From Elephas maximus indicus (taxonomy: Eukaryota > Chordata > Mammalia > Proboscidea > Elephantidae), in the NCBI RefSeq assembly GCF_024166365.1, contig NC_064834.1, forward strand, positions 54,416,001 through 54,480,000: 64,000 nt of DNA, read 5' to 3'. The position numbers and the translations under genes were made by a program. Below the pieces are notes generated by a model that searched no databases, had not been told where the DNA came from, and saw only the letters and a list, made by a program, of their open reading frames with translations. Positions 51,332 through 63,626 of this stretch are shown one piece after another (position 1 is the first letter of the stretch; each line of letters opens with the position of its first letter).

Positions 51332-51512
51332 GGAGCCCTGGTGGTGCAGTGGTTAAGAGTTATGGCTGCTAACCAAAAGGTTAGCAGTTCAAAAGGTTGG
51401 CAGTTCAAATCCACCAGCTGCTCCTTGGGAACCCTATGGGGCAGTTCTGCACTGTCCCGTAGGGTTGCTATGAGTCGGTATTTACATGGTGGCAACAAGT
51501 TTTGGTTTTTAG
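51332..51512 (+). mobile_element. AfroSINE with internal B-box duplication
   Basis: Starts 'ggagccctggtggtgcagtg'. The segment 'aaggttagcagttcaa' is immediately repeated as 'aaggttggcagttcaa'. It ends with a GT-rich tail. Confidence 0.92.
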
Positions 51513-51659
51513 TAATTTGGTAATAGGTTGGTAATGTCATTGTGAAGTTAGTTGGTATATTACAGGGTAGCTGAGTATACTTCTTATTATATAGGAGTGT
51601 AAAGGAGAAGAAAATGAAACTTTGGTATGTGTTGAATTAACTAATCTATTCTCTTGCAT

Positions 51660-51862
51660 CAAAAAACCAAACCCACTGCTGTTGATTCTGACTCTTAGTG
51701 ACCCCATAGAACAGAGTAGAACTGCCCAGTAGAGTTTCCAAGGCTGTAATCTTGACAGAAGCAGACTGCCACATTTTTCTCCTGAGGAGCCACTGATAGG
51801 TTTGAACCGCCGACCTCTCGGTTAGCAGCTGAGCTGCCTAACCGCTGTGCCATGAGGGCTTA
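51660..51862 (-). mobile_element. AfroSINE (long subfamily)
   Basis: 'ccactgctgttgattctgac' through 'cagactgccacatttttctc' to the head 'gtgccatgagggct'. 'ttgcatca' occurs on both flanks. Confidence 0.9.
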
Positions 51863-52064
51863 TTTGCATCAGTTTACTGAACTTCAAAATGTCAATGTCT
51901 CACCAGTTATAGAACTTTATAGACAGTGATTTGAAATTTCTCGATGAAGAATTACAGGAAATAAAATTCTAAAAAATAAAAAATGCTAGCTTTAGGTTAT
52001 ATTTAGATTGTTACTTAAAACTTGGATTCTAGTAAAAGGGAAGAGTTTTCACATAATGGTAGCT

Positions 52065-52273
52065 GTGTTGTTGTCGTGTGCTATTGAGTCGATTCTGACT
52101 CATAATGAGCCTATATGACAGAGTAGAACTGCCCCATAGGGTTTCCAAGGCTGTAATCTTTATGGGAGCAGATCGCCAGGTCTTTTCCTCCCATGGACCT
52201 TCTGGGTGGGTTCAAACAAACAATCTTTTGGTTAGCAGACAAGGGCTTAACCATTGTGCCATTAGGGCCTCTT
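52065..52273 (-). mobile_element. AfroSINE (long subfamily)
   Basis: Complement of the RTE-like tail 'gttgttgtcgtgtgctattg' through 'cagatcgccaggtcttttcc' to the head 'tgccattagggcctc'. Confidence 0.9.
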
Positions 52274-52329
52274 AAAGAATGACTGTAGCAACATTTATTA
52301 TTTACTATATCTTAGGTATTTTTTTTTTT

Positions 52330-52520
52330 TAGGTATTGTGCTATTAATTTTTCCTGACAACAGCCTGATAAAATAGATATTTTCCTAATTTACAAATCAG
52401 GAAACTGAAGCCCAGAAAGGTGATGTAAGTTGCTCAAAGTTACTCAGTGAGTAAGTGGCAGAGTGGGGAATTGAACCTCAAACTACTCAAAGATGCTTAA
52501 CCACTGTGCTAGTCTATATG
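52330..52520 (-). mobile_element. MIR SINE
   Basis: 'tacaaatcaggaaactgaag', 'caaagttactcagtgagtaa' and 'aattgaacctcaaactactc', antisense MIR. Confidence 0.7.
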
Positions 52521-52629
52521 TAGAGTTGTTTTCTACAAGAGTTGTATTTAATACATTAGGTTTTTATAAATTTGTGAATCAATTAATACATATAAGATAG
52601 TGACAGATCTGTTATAGATTAACCTTTAG

Positions 52630-53250
52630 TGTCTCCTGTTTTATCCAAAAATATTTATTGAGCCCACTGTGTAAAACACAATGCTGCTAAGCTTACATGG
52701 GCAGTGCAAAGATGATTAAGTCTTGACCTCCTGTTTGGTCCAGGAATTTGCAGCTTAGCAGGGGAGAAAACACTGCAGATAGTTACTGGAAAAGCTGGTG
52801 GTTTTAGATAAAAGAAAGCTGTTAAGAAACTGCGGGCCAGGGAGGGGAGAAATTCAGGAAGTCAGCACCTTTGAGGAGGACATTGAAAACTCAGTAAGAT
52901 TTCTGCTAGTAGAGATAGGGATAAGGAGCCCTGGTGGTGAAAAGGTTAAGCACTTGACTGCTAACCTAAGGTTGTCATTTGAACCCACCTAGTGGCTCCA
53001 CAGGGGAAACACCTGGCAATCTGCTTCCATAAAGATTGCAGCCTAAGAAACCCAATGGGGCGTTTTACCCTGTCACATGGACTCCATGGCACCTAACAAC
53101 AACAGAGAAAGGGGCGGTAGAGGCCATTTCCACTTGAGGGAAATGAATGTGAACAAAGGCAAAGAAGAGTAGTGGGAGATGGAACTGGAAAGGTAAATTG
53201 GTCTAAAAGTAAGAGTTTTTAAGTGTTAGGATAAGTGGTTTGAACTTTAT
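52630..53250. repeat. Ancient interspersed repeat split by an AfroSINE, family not assigned
   Basis: 'tattgagcccactgtgtaaa', 'caggaatttgcagcttagca' and, after the SINE, 'gaatgtgaacaaaggcaaag' resemble the stretch at 23905-24470. Confidence 0.4.
52922..53104 (+). mobile_element. AfroSINE with RTE-like (AAC) tail
   Basis: Starts 'aaggagccctggtggtgaaa' and ends 'ggactccatggcacctaaca' with 'acaacag'. Diverged. Confidence 0.88.
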
Positions 53251-53414
53251 GTATTAGGTAATTATGTTTTAATTAATATTTATCAAGCATCTATTATGTT
53301 CAGCCACTGTTTTACATCAGGAAATCAACAAACTATTGATTTTAGAGTTGGATGACTTTTCTTCTCAGTAAAGACAGCTATATATATGTATATGTAGAGA
53401 TGGAATATAAATAT

Positions 53415-54180
53415 ATATAATTGTACTTTAGATGAAGGTTTACAGAACAAACTAGTTTCTCATTTAAACAGTTAGTACACATATTGTTTTATGACAGTGG
53501 TTAACAACCCCACGAGTCTCCCTTCTCAATCTTGGGTTCCCTATTATCAGCTTTCCTATCTTCTCCTACCTTCTAGTCCTTGCTCCTGGGCTGGTGTGCC
53601 CCTTTAGTCTCGTTTTGTTTTATGGGCCTGTCCAGTCTTTGACCGAAGGGTGAACCTTAGGAGTGACTTTGTTATTGAGCTGAAAGGGTGTCCAGGGGCC
53701 ATACTTTCAGGGCTTCTCCAGTCTCTGTCAGGCCAGCAAATCTGGTCTTTCTTTTTGAGTTAGGATTTTGTTCTACATTTTTCTCCAGCTGTCTGGGACC
53801 CTCTATTGTGATCCCTGTCCGAGCAGTCAGTGGTGGTAGCCGGGCACCGTCTAGCTGTACTGGACTCAGTCTGGTGGAAGCCGTGGTAGATATGGTCCAT
53901 TAGTCTTTTAGACTAATCTTTCTTTTGTATCTTTAGTTTTCTTCATTTTTCCTTGCTCCCAAACGGCTGAGACCAGTGGAGTGTCCTCGATGGCCACTCA
54001 CAGGCTTTTAAGATCCTAGACGCTACTTACTAAAGTAGAATGTAGAACATTTTCTTTATAAATTATGTTATGCCAGTTGAGCTAGATGTTCCCTGAGACT
54101 ATGGTCCCCACAGCCCTCGTCCCTCAGGGAGTTTGGATGTGTCTATGGAGTTCCATGATCTTGCCTTGTACAGGTTGTGA
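53415..54180 (-). mobile_element. 5'-truncated L1 (3' UTR, type B)
   Basis: The antisense end 'ttgtactttagatgaaggtt' parallels 'ttgtgctttaagtgaaagtt' of type A. It shares 'gtagccgggcaccgtctag' and 'ttatgccagttgagctagat'. The rest differs from types A and C. Confidence 0.82.
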
Positions 54181-54844
54181 AGACAGCTTTTTTAATAGTC
54201 TTCATTAATCAGGACTCCTTAACAAGTCTTAGGTCTTGATTTATGTCCTTGAAATTAAGCACTAATGGAAGAAAACCATCTTTTTAAGGCATTGACTGAT
54301 TTCTCAGTTTAATTTTGGTAGAGTTTAAGATGTATAAATACAGTAATTTTTCCCATGTTTTGAATTGTGTTTGACTGGTAGACTGCTCACTTTGGTATTG
54401 TTCACGTCTCTGTAATAAACTCCTGAATCTACACAATCTAGAATACAATACTAAGTAGCAGTTGTTCTGGGAGAGAAAGTTGGAAGTACTGGGTGGTGGG
54501 ATATTTCAGAAGCTTTGCTTTTCATTTCTGTGCATTTAGTTTCAAAGCCAGTGTTGTATGGAAAGCAAGTGAAGTCAAGTGAGTATAATTTGAAGTAGGC
54601 TGTTTTTTTAGCATTTTCTCATCTTAAAACTGTTCCCTTTTTCGATATAGCCTGTGTTTGAATTGAATATTGAGTTTGAATTGCTGTGTTCTGAACTGCA
54701 GCAACTTGTGTTGGTTTTTAACTAACCTGACCTTTGTGCTTTGGTTTACGATAGCTATTTCAGATGGGTGCTTTTAAACACTGTTTTTAGGTGATAGCCA
54801 GAACTCAACATGTGCTTTCAGATTGCAAGGCAGAGATGGCTATC

Positions 54845-55673
54845 CTGGTTTTGGCAGTTTTATTTTATTTTTTTTAAATAATTTATTTTATTTTATTTGT
54901 TTTTGTTGAGCACATACACAGCAGAACATACACCAATTCAACAGATTCTACGTGTACGATTCATTAACAGTGATTACACTCTTTGAGTTGTGTACCCATT
55001 CTCACCCTCATTTTCTGAGTTGTTCCTCCCCCGTTAACATAAACTCACTGCCCCCTAAGGTTCCTATCTAACCTTTCAAGTTGCTGTTGTCAGTTTGATC
55101 CCATGTAGACAGATTTTGAAAGAGCACAACGCTCACGGTAGACATTCTTTACTAGTTAAGCTAAGCTGTTGTTTGATTTTAAGAAGACTTCAGTGGATGT
55201 CTTTGGTTTAAGATTTAAAGATTATCTCAGGGCAATACTTTTGGGGGTGTATCCAGCTGCTGTGGTTCCAGACGGGTACCATGCAGTCCACGAGAATTTG
55301 AAATTCTCTTCTATGTTTTCCCCCTTTGGCTCAGGATTCTTCTATAGAGTCTTTGATCAAAATGTTCAGTAGTGGTAGCCAGGCACCGTCCAGCTCTTCT
55401 GGTTTCAAGGCAAAGGAGGCAGTTGTTCCTGGAGGCTATTACCCACACATTCCATATTTCCTCCTAGTTCAGACTCTCCTTCTTCCTCTGTTGCTCCAGC
55501 TGAATAGAGACCAATTATTGTACCTCGAGTGGCCATTTGTAAGCTTTTAAGACCCCAGGCACTACACAAACGAACTAGGAGGTAGAACAGAAACACTAAA
55601 CATGTTTTTAGGCCTATTAACTGGGATGTCCCATGAAACCAGGACCTAAACCTCCACTGGTTTTGGCAGTTTT
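54845..55673 (-). mobile_element. 5'-truncated L1 (3' UTR, type C) with 17-bp target-site duplication
   Basis: The perfect direct repeat ctggttttggcagtttt lies at 54845-54861 and 55657-55673. Between them a T-rich start, 'gcacatacacagcagaacat', 'gtagccaggcaccgtccagc' and 'ggatgtcccatgaaaccagg' mark the 3' UTR. It is in the opposite orientation to the related copy at 597. Confidence 0.93.
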
Positions 55674-55924
55674 GAGTGAGATCATTTTATTGTTACATGC
55701 CACATTTACCAATATAACTACACAGGAAAAGTGAACCAAATACTACATTACTTCTGTTCAGGAGGGATTCTCAAGCTTTCAGTCAAAGAGTAAATGGTGT
55801 TGTGTTTGTAACCCTGGAAGCTGTGTACCTGGTGAGATATATACCTGGGATATTATGTAAGTTTACAGTCTCAGGGGTGAATGGTTATTAATGAAGACAA
55901 TGCTAATGTCTTGTTCTCAGTAAA

Positions 55925-56370
55925 AGTGTGTGCCTTGATGTCAGACTCTGGCTTTGAATCCTTGCTTCTGCACTTAATAGCAGTGTAGCTCTGAGCATGG
56001 GTCCCTGGGTGGCACAAACGGTTTGCACTCCACAACTAACCTAAAGGTTGAGAGTTCAAACCCACCCAGTTACGCCACTGAGGAAATCGGCTTCCATAAA
56101 GATTACATCCAAGAAAATCCTATGGAGCGCAGTTCTACTCTGTTAACACATGGGGTTGCCATGAGTGGGAATCAACTCGATGGCAGCGGTTTGGCTTTGG
56201 AACACCGAGAAATTACTTTAACTTATCTGTACACCTCAGCTTCCTCATCTTTGAAATGAAAATAGTAACAATATCTTCTAGTGTTGTGAGAGGGTTAAAT
56301 GAACTCATCCATGTGAAAAGCTCAGCAACGGTGCCTGACACATAAGTGCTGACTAAAAGCTTATTGGAAG
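55925..56370 (+). mobile_element. MIR SINE split by an AfroSINE
   Basis: 'atgtcagactctggctttga' before the SINE, and 'ctcagcttcctcatctttga' and 'cggtgcctgacacataagtg' after it. Confidence 0.82.
56001..56200 (+). mobile_element. AfroSINE nested in MIR (old, diverged)
   Basis: Starts 'gggtccctgggtggcacaaa' and ends 'gggaatcaactcgatggcag' with 'cggtttggctttgg'. Confidence 0.88.
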
Positions 56371-56774
56371 GGCCAGTAACTAAAGTATTGTGAAAGCTTT
56401 TTTGTTTCATTAATGCATGATGTTATTGCAGTAAGACAATCAATATTTAGCTATGGAAAGCAATGCCATTTCTGTTTTTCTTCATCTGTGTTTTTACCAC
56501 ACAGAGATAAAACTACTGTTAACATGTTGACCTATCTTCTTTTCCTCCAGTGCATATTTATCTCTTATTTACTTTTAACACAATTGAGATTACACAGTGT
56601 CGTATCTTTTTATTTCCCATTTAATGTTATGTCTTAAACATAACAATTTTAAATGGCTGAACAAAAACATCCCATCAAATGGATCAGACCACTTTTGCAT
56701 CTGTATTGTCCTTTCTTCATCAAATAATATAACCTAAAACAGGCAATTTGAAATTATTAAATTAAATTTAATAA

Positions 56775-58219
56775 TTATCAAAAGAAGATGGAAGGAATAC
56801 ACAGAGTCACTATATCAAAAAGAATTGGTCTACGTTCAGTCATTTCAGGAGGTACCATATGAGCAGGAAACAATGTACCAAAGGAAGAAGTCCAGGCTGC
56901 ACTGAAAGCATTGGTGAAAAACAAGGCTCCAGGAATTGATGGAATATCAATTGAGGTGTTTCAACAAACAGATGCAGCGCTTCTGCAGCAGTATATTGGC
57001 AGGGAATTGCCAGAAATTCAGGCTGGATTCAGAAGGGGATACAGAATCAGGGATATCATTGCTGATGTCAGGTGGATCCTGGCTGAAAGCAGAGAATACC
57101 AGGAAGATGTTTACCTGTGTTTTATTGACTATGCAAAGGCATTCAACTGTGTGGATCATAACAAATTGTGGATAACATTGTGAAAAATGGGAATTCCAGA
57201 ACACTTAATTGTGCTAATGAGGAACCTGTAGATAAAGAAGCAGTAGTTCGAACAGAACAAGGGGGTGCTGCATGGTTTAAAGTCAGGGAAGGTGTGTGTC
57301 AGGGTTGTATCCTTTCACCATACCTATACAATCTTTATGCTGAGCAAATAATACGAGAAGCTGGACTATATGAAGAGGAACGGGGCATCAGGTTTGGCGG
57401 AAGACTCGTTATTAACAACCTGTGTTATGCAGATGACACAACCTTGCTTGCTGAAAGTGAAGAGGACTTGAAGCACTTAACTGATGAAGATCAGAGACCA
57501 CAGCCTTCAGTATGGATTACACCTCCACATGAAGAAAACAAAAATCCTCACAACTGGACCAATAAACAGCATCATGATAGACGGATAAAAGATTGAAATG
57601 GTCAAGGATTTCGTTTTACTTGGATCTACAGTCAACACCGTGGAAACTGCAGCCAAGAAAACAAAAGATGCATTGCAGTGGGCAGATCTGCTGCAAAAGA
57701 ACTCTTTAAAGGGTTGAAAAGCAAAGATGTTATCTTGAAGACTAAGGTGCTCTTGACCTAAGCCATGATGTTTTCAGTCACCTCCCATGCATATGAAAGC
57801 TGAATGATGAATAAGATAGACCGAAGAAGAATTGACACCTTTGAATTGTGGTGTTGGAGAGGAATATTGAATATACCACGGACTGCCAAAAGAACAAACA
57901 AATCTGCCTTGGAAGAAGTACAACCAGAATGCGCCTTAAAAGTAAGTATGGTGAGACTAAGTCACCTCACACACTTTAGTTATGTTGTCGGGAGGGATCC
58001 GTACCTGGAGGAGGACATCATGCTTGGTAAAGTAGAGGGTCTGCAAAAAAGAGGAAGACCCTCAATGAGATGGATCGACCCAGTGGCTACAACAATGGGC
58101 TTAAGCATAACAACAATTGTGAGGATGGTGCAGGACCGGGCAGTGATTCGTTCTGTTGTACATATAGGGTCGCTATGAGTCGGAACCGACTCAATGGCAC
58201 CTAACAACAGTAACAACAA
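56775..58219 (+). mobile_element. RTE LINE, best-preserved RT region in the window but still broken
   Basis: 56911-57183 reads KNKAPGIDGISIEVF, then FIDYAKAFNCVDHNKLW. 57168-57596 continues with QGCILSPYLYNLYAEQI and CYADDTTLLAE (YADD at 57426-57437), so the RT palm motifs are visible in two overlapping frames. Relative to the copy at 16975 a segment is missing at about 56982, where 'gatgcagcgctt' jumps to 'ctgcagcagtatattggcag'. The 3' end is 'gagtcggaaccgactcaatg' with 'gcacctaacaacag'. Frameshifts make it inactive. Confidence 0.92.
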
Positions 58220-58459
58220 AAACAGGCAGCACCATGTTGTGGTAGCATATCACTGAGCAATTTCATTCTGCTGTTTTAACTGATATTTGTCCGTGGTCAG
58301 CCAGGAGATATCTCTCATTTATAAGAAACTGGGACTATGAGAAAAAAGAAGACTTAGCCTGGGCCAAATCTGTATTTTTGGCAATGCTGAGGCTATTTCT
58401 ATAGTGACTCACTATGAGCTATGTCTTATAAAAAGAAATGTGTATACTTTTACAAACAA

Positions 58460-59000
58460 AAATTAATAAGATGTTTAAAAAGTGAATTTAAGTTTCACCT
58501 CAGTAATAAAAGACATGCAAATTAAAACAAGAAGATACCAGTTTTTACCTAAGTAATTAGCAAAAAAAAAAAATTTTTTTAATGGTAAAAATACCCAGGT
58601 ATGAGGAGATGGACATTCACAGTTGGTAGAACTCCGCACACCCTTTCTGGTAAACATTTTATTTAGGGTTCTTGTGATTCTTCTAGTCATCTTTTCTGAG
58701 GACACACTCTAACTCAGACACAGAAGTATATACACAGAGATGTTTCTCAAAATATTATTTATACAACCTAGACTATTGGAAAAAATTTACATGTCAATAA
58801 AAGGGGAATGCGTAAATAAATTTTGATAAATGGTGAAACATCATATAGGTATTGAAGTGATCCTTCCAAAACATTGACTAACATGCAAAAAATCTCACGA
58901 TACGGTGTACATTATACGTTGCAGTATTATACCAGTTTTGTAATAATCAATATATTTGCATAGAAAAGTTTTACAAAAAGATTAGAAAGAAATAAATGCA
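58460..59000 (+). mobile_element. Old L1 ORF2 3' end, sense, decayed
   Basis: 'agacatgcaaattaaaacaa', 'acattcacagttggtagaac' and 'tgtcaataaaaggggaatgc' recall the end of old L1 ORF2. Confidence 0.6.
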
Positions 59001-59452
59001 TTTTCAATTTTTTCCAAAATTTTTACAATGAGCTTTTATTCTATAATCAGAAAGATGTGAATGAGCATTATTATAATGATTTTAAGCAAATAGCCCTAAA
59101 TGGTTCACTTCAAATGGTCAGATATAAAAGGCCTAATATGTGGAGCACAACACATTATACTTAATGGAAAAATTATTTGGCAACATTTAATAATTAATGT
59201 TTACCTTTATCTTGGAGTTATCCATAAAAACAATGAATTATTTCATGTGGTTAAACTTCTACTTTTAGATGAGCAAAATGAAGTCCTGAAAGCTTTCTGT
59301 GGAAATTATATGGCAAATCAGTTTGAGTGAACTTTAAACTTCTTTGATAAGAACTTTGGCACGTTTTCATCAGTTCTATGAAAATACTACTGCATTGGTT
59401 AGTAAATGATCTGAGTAAATGCAACGGGAAGAGGACTAAGTAAGTAGTTCCC

Positions 59453-59612
59453 AAAAAAACCTATTGCCATTGAGTCAATTCTGACTCATAGCAGCCTATA
59501 GGACAGAGTAGAAGTACCCTATAGGGTTTCCAAGGAGTGGCTGGTGAATTCAAACTGCCAGCCTTTTGGTTAGCAGCTAAGCTCTTAACCACTACATCAC
59601 CAGGGCTCCTCC
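59453..59612 (-). mobile_element. AfroSINE (short subfamily)
   Basis: 'ttgccattgagtcaattctg' to the head 'acatcaccagggctcct', with an A-run in front. Confidence 0.93.
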
Positions 59613-60690
59613 AACAGAAGAGACCTTTTTAAAATGAGGGGGAGAGAAAAAACAAAAACCCTTCTTGTTGATTGGATTTGTGTCCTTTTTCCCCATTACC
59701 ACCCCTACCCCCCCTTCTTGGCGTAGCGCAGTAACCTGAAGTGGTCCCTCTCTCTTGGACTAACTCTGAGTTAAAGTTCAGATAGCCATCTAGTGGAAAG
59801 AAGACTCTTTAAGAATGACTCTCCTCTAGACATCCAATATCGTGTTTGTTCAGTTGGCTTGTCCAAACAATTTTTCTGTGTTTTCACCAGAGTAGGATCA
59901 ACTTAGCATGAAGATTAAAGCTGCTCTCCATCTGCTTTATCTGCCGTTCTTAATTAGAACCTGATGACAGAAATCAACTTTGATTCAAGGCTGATTATTC
60001 CCTGAGAATCTCATTATTATTGTAGAATTTTTTCTTCTTTTTTATTAACCACATTGATCTGAGCATCTATATGGCAGAAGTGTACAAAAAAGGGAAATTA
60101 TTTTCTTCATTTAACCGTTTATTAACACCTGTTATGCTAGATGGTTTGGAGTATATAAAGTTGCTTAAATTCTGGTAGAGAAGATAAAGCATGCACAGAA
60201 ATAATTTTAATACAAATATAAAATGATAAATACCAAAGGGAAATGACCCAGTGTGTGGAAATTCAGAGGACACAATTATTTCTGGTCCTGGGAATCATAT
60301 TTTTTTTAGTTGTCTTTTGAAAATTAAACAAATGGACCATTTTATATATATATATATATATGTTTTGTTTTACTTTAAGAGAAATTAAAGAGGTAAATCT
60401 TTGGATACCAATCCTTTAGGCAAGTAATGGACTTCAGAATGGCTTATTATTATTATTTTAATTCTACAAATAAATATTGAGTGTACTTTCAGGGAGCTTG
60501 CAGTCTACCAATTGTAATGAAATGTAATTTTATGCATAAAATAAAGTAATAATAAAAGCTACTTGTAGAAATATTCACTTACTTGGCTAGACAGATATTT
60601 TTAATGGAGAAATCAAGATAGTAGAGTAGGTGTCAGGTGTCTTGTAATTAATTAACTGGCAGTTAGAGCTAGTTTAGTGGGTAAACCACT
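59613..60690 (+). other. CNNM2 intron 1, no recognised repeat except a TA microsatellite
   Basis: A (TA)n run lies at about 60343-60362. Otherwise AT-rich, unassigned. Confidence 0.55.
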
Positions 60691-60694
60691 CAGC

Positions 60695-60895
60695 CTAGAG
60701 AGGTGGTGTGATACAGTGGGAGAAACATAAATATGGGCTCTGCTACTTGCTAACTTTGAGCCTTGGTAAGTTTTACCTTGCCCCCCTGTTCATCAGCCTT
60801 CTCATCTTTAAAACACGTCATGGATTTCTTAGGATTAAATGAGATAGTATATGTAAAGCCCTTGATACATAGTAGACTTTCGATAAATGATATTT
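60695..60895 (+). mobile_element. MIR SINE
   Basis: 'gtgatacagtgggagaaaca', 'ttctcatctttaaaacacgt', 'ttaaatgagatagtatatgt' and 'cgataaatgatatt'. Confidence 0.82.
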
Positions 60896-62044
60896 CTTCC
60901 CCACCCTATCCAGGCCATGTTTGGAGGATCAGCCATTAAACAGTAAAAAGTTAAAAATGTTCTCAACAGCCTTTTTCCCCCGCTTCTTGAGGTTGAACCT
61001 CTTTCTCTCGAATTGGGATGTCTTATATTTATTAAATAAAATCACAGATGTTGAATATAGATGTCTAGTTATTTGCAAGCCTAAAGCAGACACAAGTAGC
61101 AAATCAATTTCCCTAGCTGCAGTTGTGTGCCTCCATCCCAGTGGTGGGTAATCAGTTCAAACTGTTAAATAATAGCTAATACTTGCCGTTTCAATTAAAA
61201 ATGAACTTATTAAAATCTCAGTGATTTCTTCATTGAAGACAGCTTTTAATTCTCTGTAGTGTCTGCTTCACTGTTTCAAAGCTTGTTTTTCCAAAGCCTT
61301 GAGTCAGCTTCTTTATCCTTATCAGTGTTTGGCCTTTATGTCCTCTATCTCTGTGAATCACTTTTGGGAGCATTAAATTTCATCTGACGCAAATTGTGAT
61401 TACAAAAATAAATTGCATTGTTTTACCTTCTGTGAAAATAAGAGCAGATAATTTTCAGAAGTCACTCATTTTAAGAAGTAGAAGAACTGAAATCCTGTAT
61501 TTGAGAATTTGTAGAATTGCTAGAATGTTTCTAAGCTTCGAAGTCTTTGTGTGTCTGTGTTCTTTCCTTTAGACAAGAGTGACCAGTACTAATGCTTCTT
61601 AAGATAAAAGGTGGCCTTTGTCACATCTGAGGATCTTCATCTCATGCAGAGTTTTGCCTGAAAGCCTTTTAGATATTGATACTCTTTCTGGTTTGGGAAG
61701 TTCATGCTGTTTGGAATTTGGCTTTGGTAGAGGTATATGGAGCCATATTTTCTTGTATTTCATTAAATTCCACTGTCTTTGGGGCTCGTAGATACGCAGT
61801 TGTCAAAAGTTTGCTGAAAAGTGGTTTGTGATTTCTGTACCTGTCTGATTAAAATGAAAAAACCTGGAATGAATAAACAAATGTTTTCTGAGAATTAGAA
61901 GGGATTTAGATCATGGTTTGTTAGGGAGGGGTGGAAGGTGGGGTGATATGAATTTCAAAAGTGTCGATTTTTGCCACTCTTCATGCTAATGTAGAAAAGG
62001 ATCTTGTTTTGATAAGTGTCTATTCCCTGTAGGTTTTGTAACAT
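60896..62044 (+). other. CNNM2 intron 1, repeat-poor stretch
   Basis: About 1.1 kb with no repeat or exon that I can support. Confidence 0.5.
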
Positions 62045-62350
62045 TATCACAAATATTCATTGAGCACCTGCTGTGCGTAGAGTGTAATAAAGAAGATAGA
62101 AGAATAAAACACAGTTCTTTCCTCAAGGAATTTACTACAGAATTAGGAGACTAGCAGCAAAGGAGAATAATATAAATATGTTGAGTATGAAGTGCTGGGA
62201 AGGTTCAAAGGAAGGAGCAGTCTCCTTGGGAGTGGGGTGGGAGGGGAAGTAGGGCAGGTAGAGATGGAGAAAAGTTTCCAGGAGGAGACATTCAGTTAAG
62301 GAGTAACCAGAGCAAAGGTGCAAAAGCTGGGAAGTGCCTGGAGGAATGCA
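62045..62350. repeat. Ancient interspersed repeat, family not assigned
   Basis: 'attgagcacctgctgtgcgt', 'gtttccaggaggagacattc' and 'gagcaaaggtgcaaaagctg' are like the stretch at 23905-24470. Confidence 0.4.
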
Positions 62351-62404
62351 GAGAGCTGTGAGCTGTCTGGTAGATCCACTCGACTGCCTGGGATCCACCT
62401 CCCC

Positions 62405-63183
62405 CTTTTTAAACAGCTTTATTGAAGTATAATTTACATACCATAAAATTCACCTATGGTAAGTGTACAATTCAATGATTTTTCAATAAAAATAACTTTC
62501 TAGAGTTGTGCAGCCACCGCCTGGTGTCTACTCTGACTCTTGGCAGCCCTGCCTCGTGGCAACCCCATGTGTGTCACAGTAGAACTGTGCTCCACAGGGT
62601 TTTCAATGGCTGATTTGTGGCAGTCGATCACCAGGCCTTTCTTCTGAGGTACCTCTGGGTGGACTTGAACCTCCGTCCTTTCTGTTAGCAGCTGAGCCTG
62701 TTAACCCTTAACCCTTTGCACCACCCAGGGACTCTTTGAAGCGTTCGTATGGCCCCAAAAAGTTCCCTCTTGCTGGGTTACAGTCAGTTCCTGCTCCCAT
62801 CCTACTCCCTGCCTGGGAAACCACTGATCTGCCTTCTGTCTCTATAGCCTTTTGTAGAAAGTCTGTATAAATGAAATCATATATAGTTTTTTTTATGTCT
62901 GACTTCTTTCACTTAGTATAATGTGTTTGGGGTTCAGACAAGTTGTAGCATTAATACATGATAGTAGTTTGTTCTTTTTTTATTAATTGTATTCCATTAT
63001 ATGGATAAGCCACATTTTGTTTATTCATTTGCTAGTTGATGGACTTTTGTATTGCTTCCAGGTTTGGAACTATTATGAATAATGCTGCTATGAACATTTG
63101 TGTAGATGTCTTTGTACAGACATATGCTTTCATTTCTCTTGGGTAGGTACATAGAAGTGAAATTGTTGGGTCATATAGTAAGT
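62405..63183 (-). mobile_element. L1M 3' end, antisense, split by an AfroSINE
   Basis: 'agctttattgaagtataatt', 'agttgtgcagccaccg', 'ttcacttagtataatgtgtt' and 'aaattgttgggtcatatagt'. Confidence 0.87.
62522..62738 (-). mobile_element. AfroSINE (older, 'caggcc' subfamily) nested in L1M
   Basis: Central 'caccaggcctttcttctgag' and head 'gcaccacccagggactc'. The 3' tail part is diverged. Confidence 0.85.
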
Positions 63184-63186
63184 GTA

Positions 63187-63366
63187 AGGCGCTCTGGTGG
63201 CCCAGTGGTTAAGTGCTCAGCTGCTAAACAAACTGCGGAGAAAGATGTGGCAGTCTGCTTCCGTAAAGGTTTACAGTCTTGGAAACGCTGTAGGGCAGTT
63301 CTGCTCTGTCTTATAGGGCCTCTATGAGTTGGAATCGACTCAGCGGCACGTGACAACAACAACAAT
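63187..63366 (+). mobile_element. AfroSINE with internal deletion and RTE-like (AAC) tail
   Basis: Starts 'ggcgctctggtggcccagtg'. The B-box region is deleted, so 'ctgctaaacaaactgcggag' runs straight into 'aaagatgtggcagtctgctt'. It ends 'gaatcgactcagcggcacgt' with 'gacaacaacaaca'. Confidence 0.9.
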
Positions 63367-63388
63367 ATACTTACTATAAACAGCAATG

Positions 63389-63555
63389 GAGAAACCCTGG
63401 CGGCGTAGTGTTTAAGAGCTATGGCCCTGACCAAAAGATCAGCAGTTCGAATCCACCAGGCGCTCCTTGGAAACTCTGTGGGGCAGTTCTACTTTGTCCT
63501 ACAGGGTCGCCATGAGTCAGAATTGACTTGATGGCAACAGGTTTTATTTTTAAGT
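63389..63555 (+). mobile_element. AfroSINE (short subfamily)
   Basis: Starts 'ggagaaaccctggcggcgta', has the B-box-like 'agttcgaatcc' and ends 'cagaattgacttgatggcaa'. Confidence 0.94.
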
Positions 63556-63626
63556 GGTTGAAAATAAAAGAATAATATATTGTGATTTGTGAAAATTCAA
63601 ATTTTAGTGCCCATAAATAAAATTTA

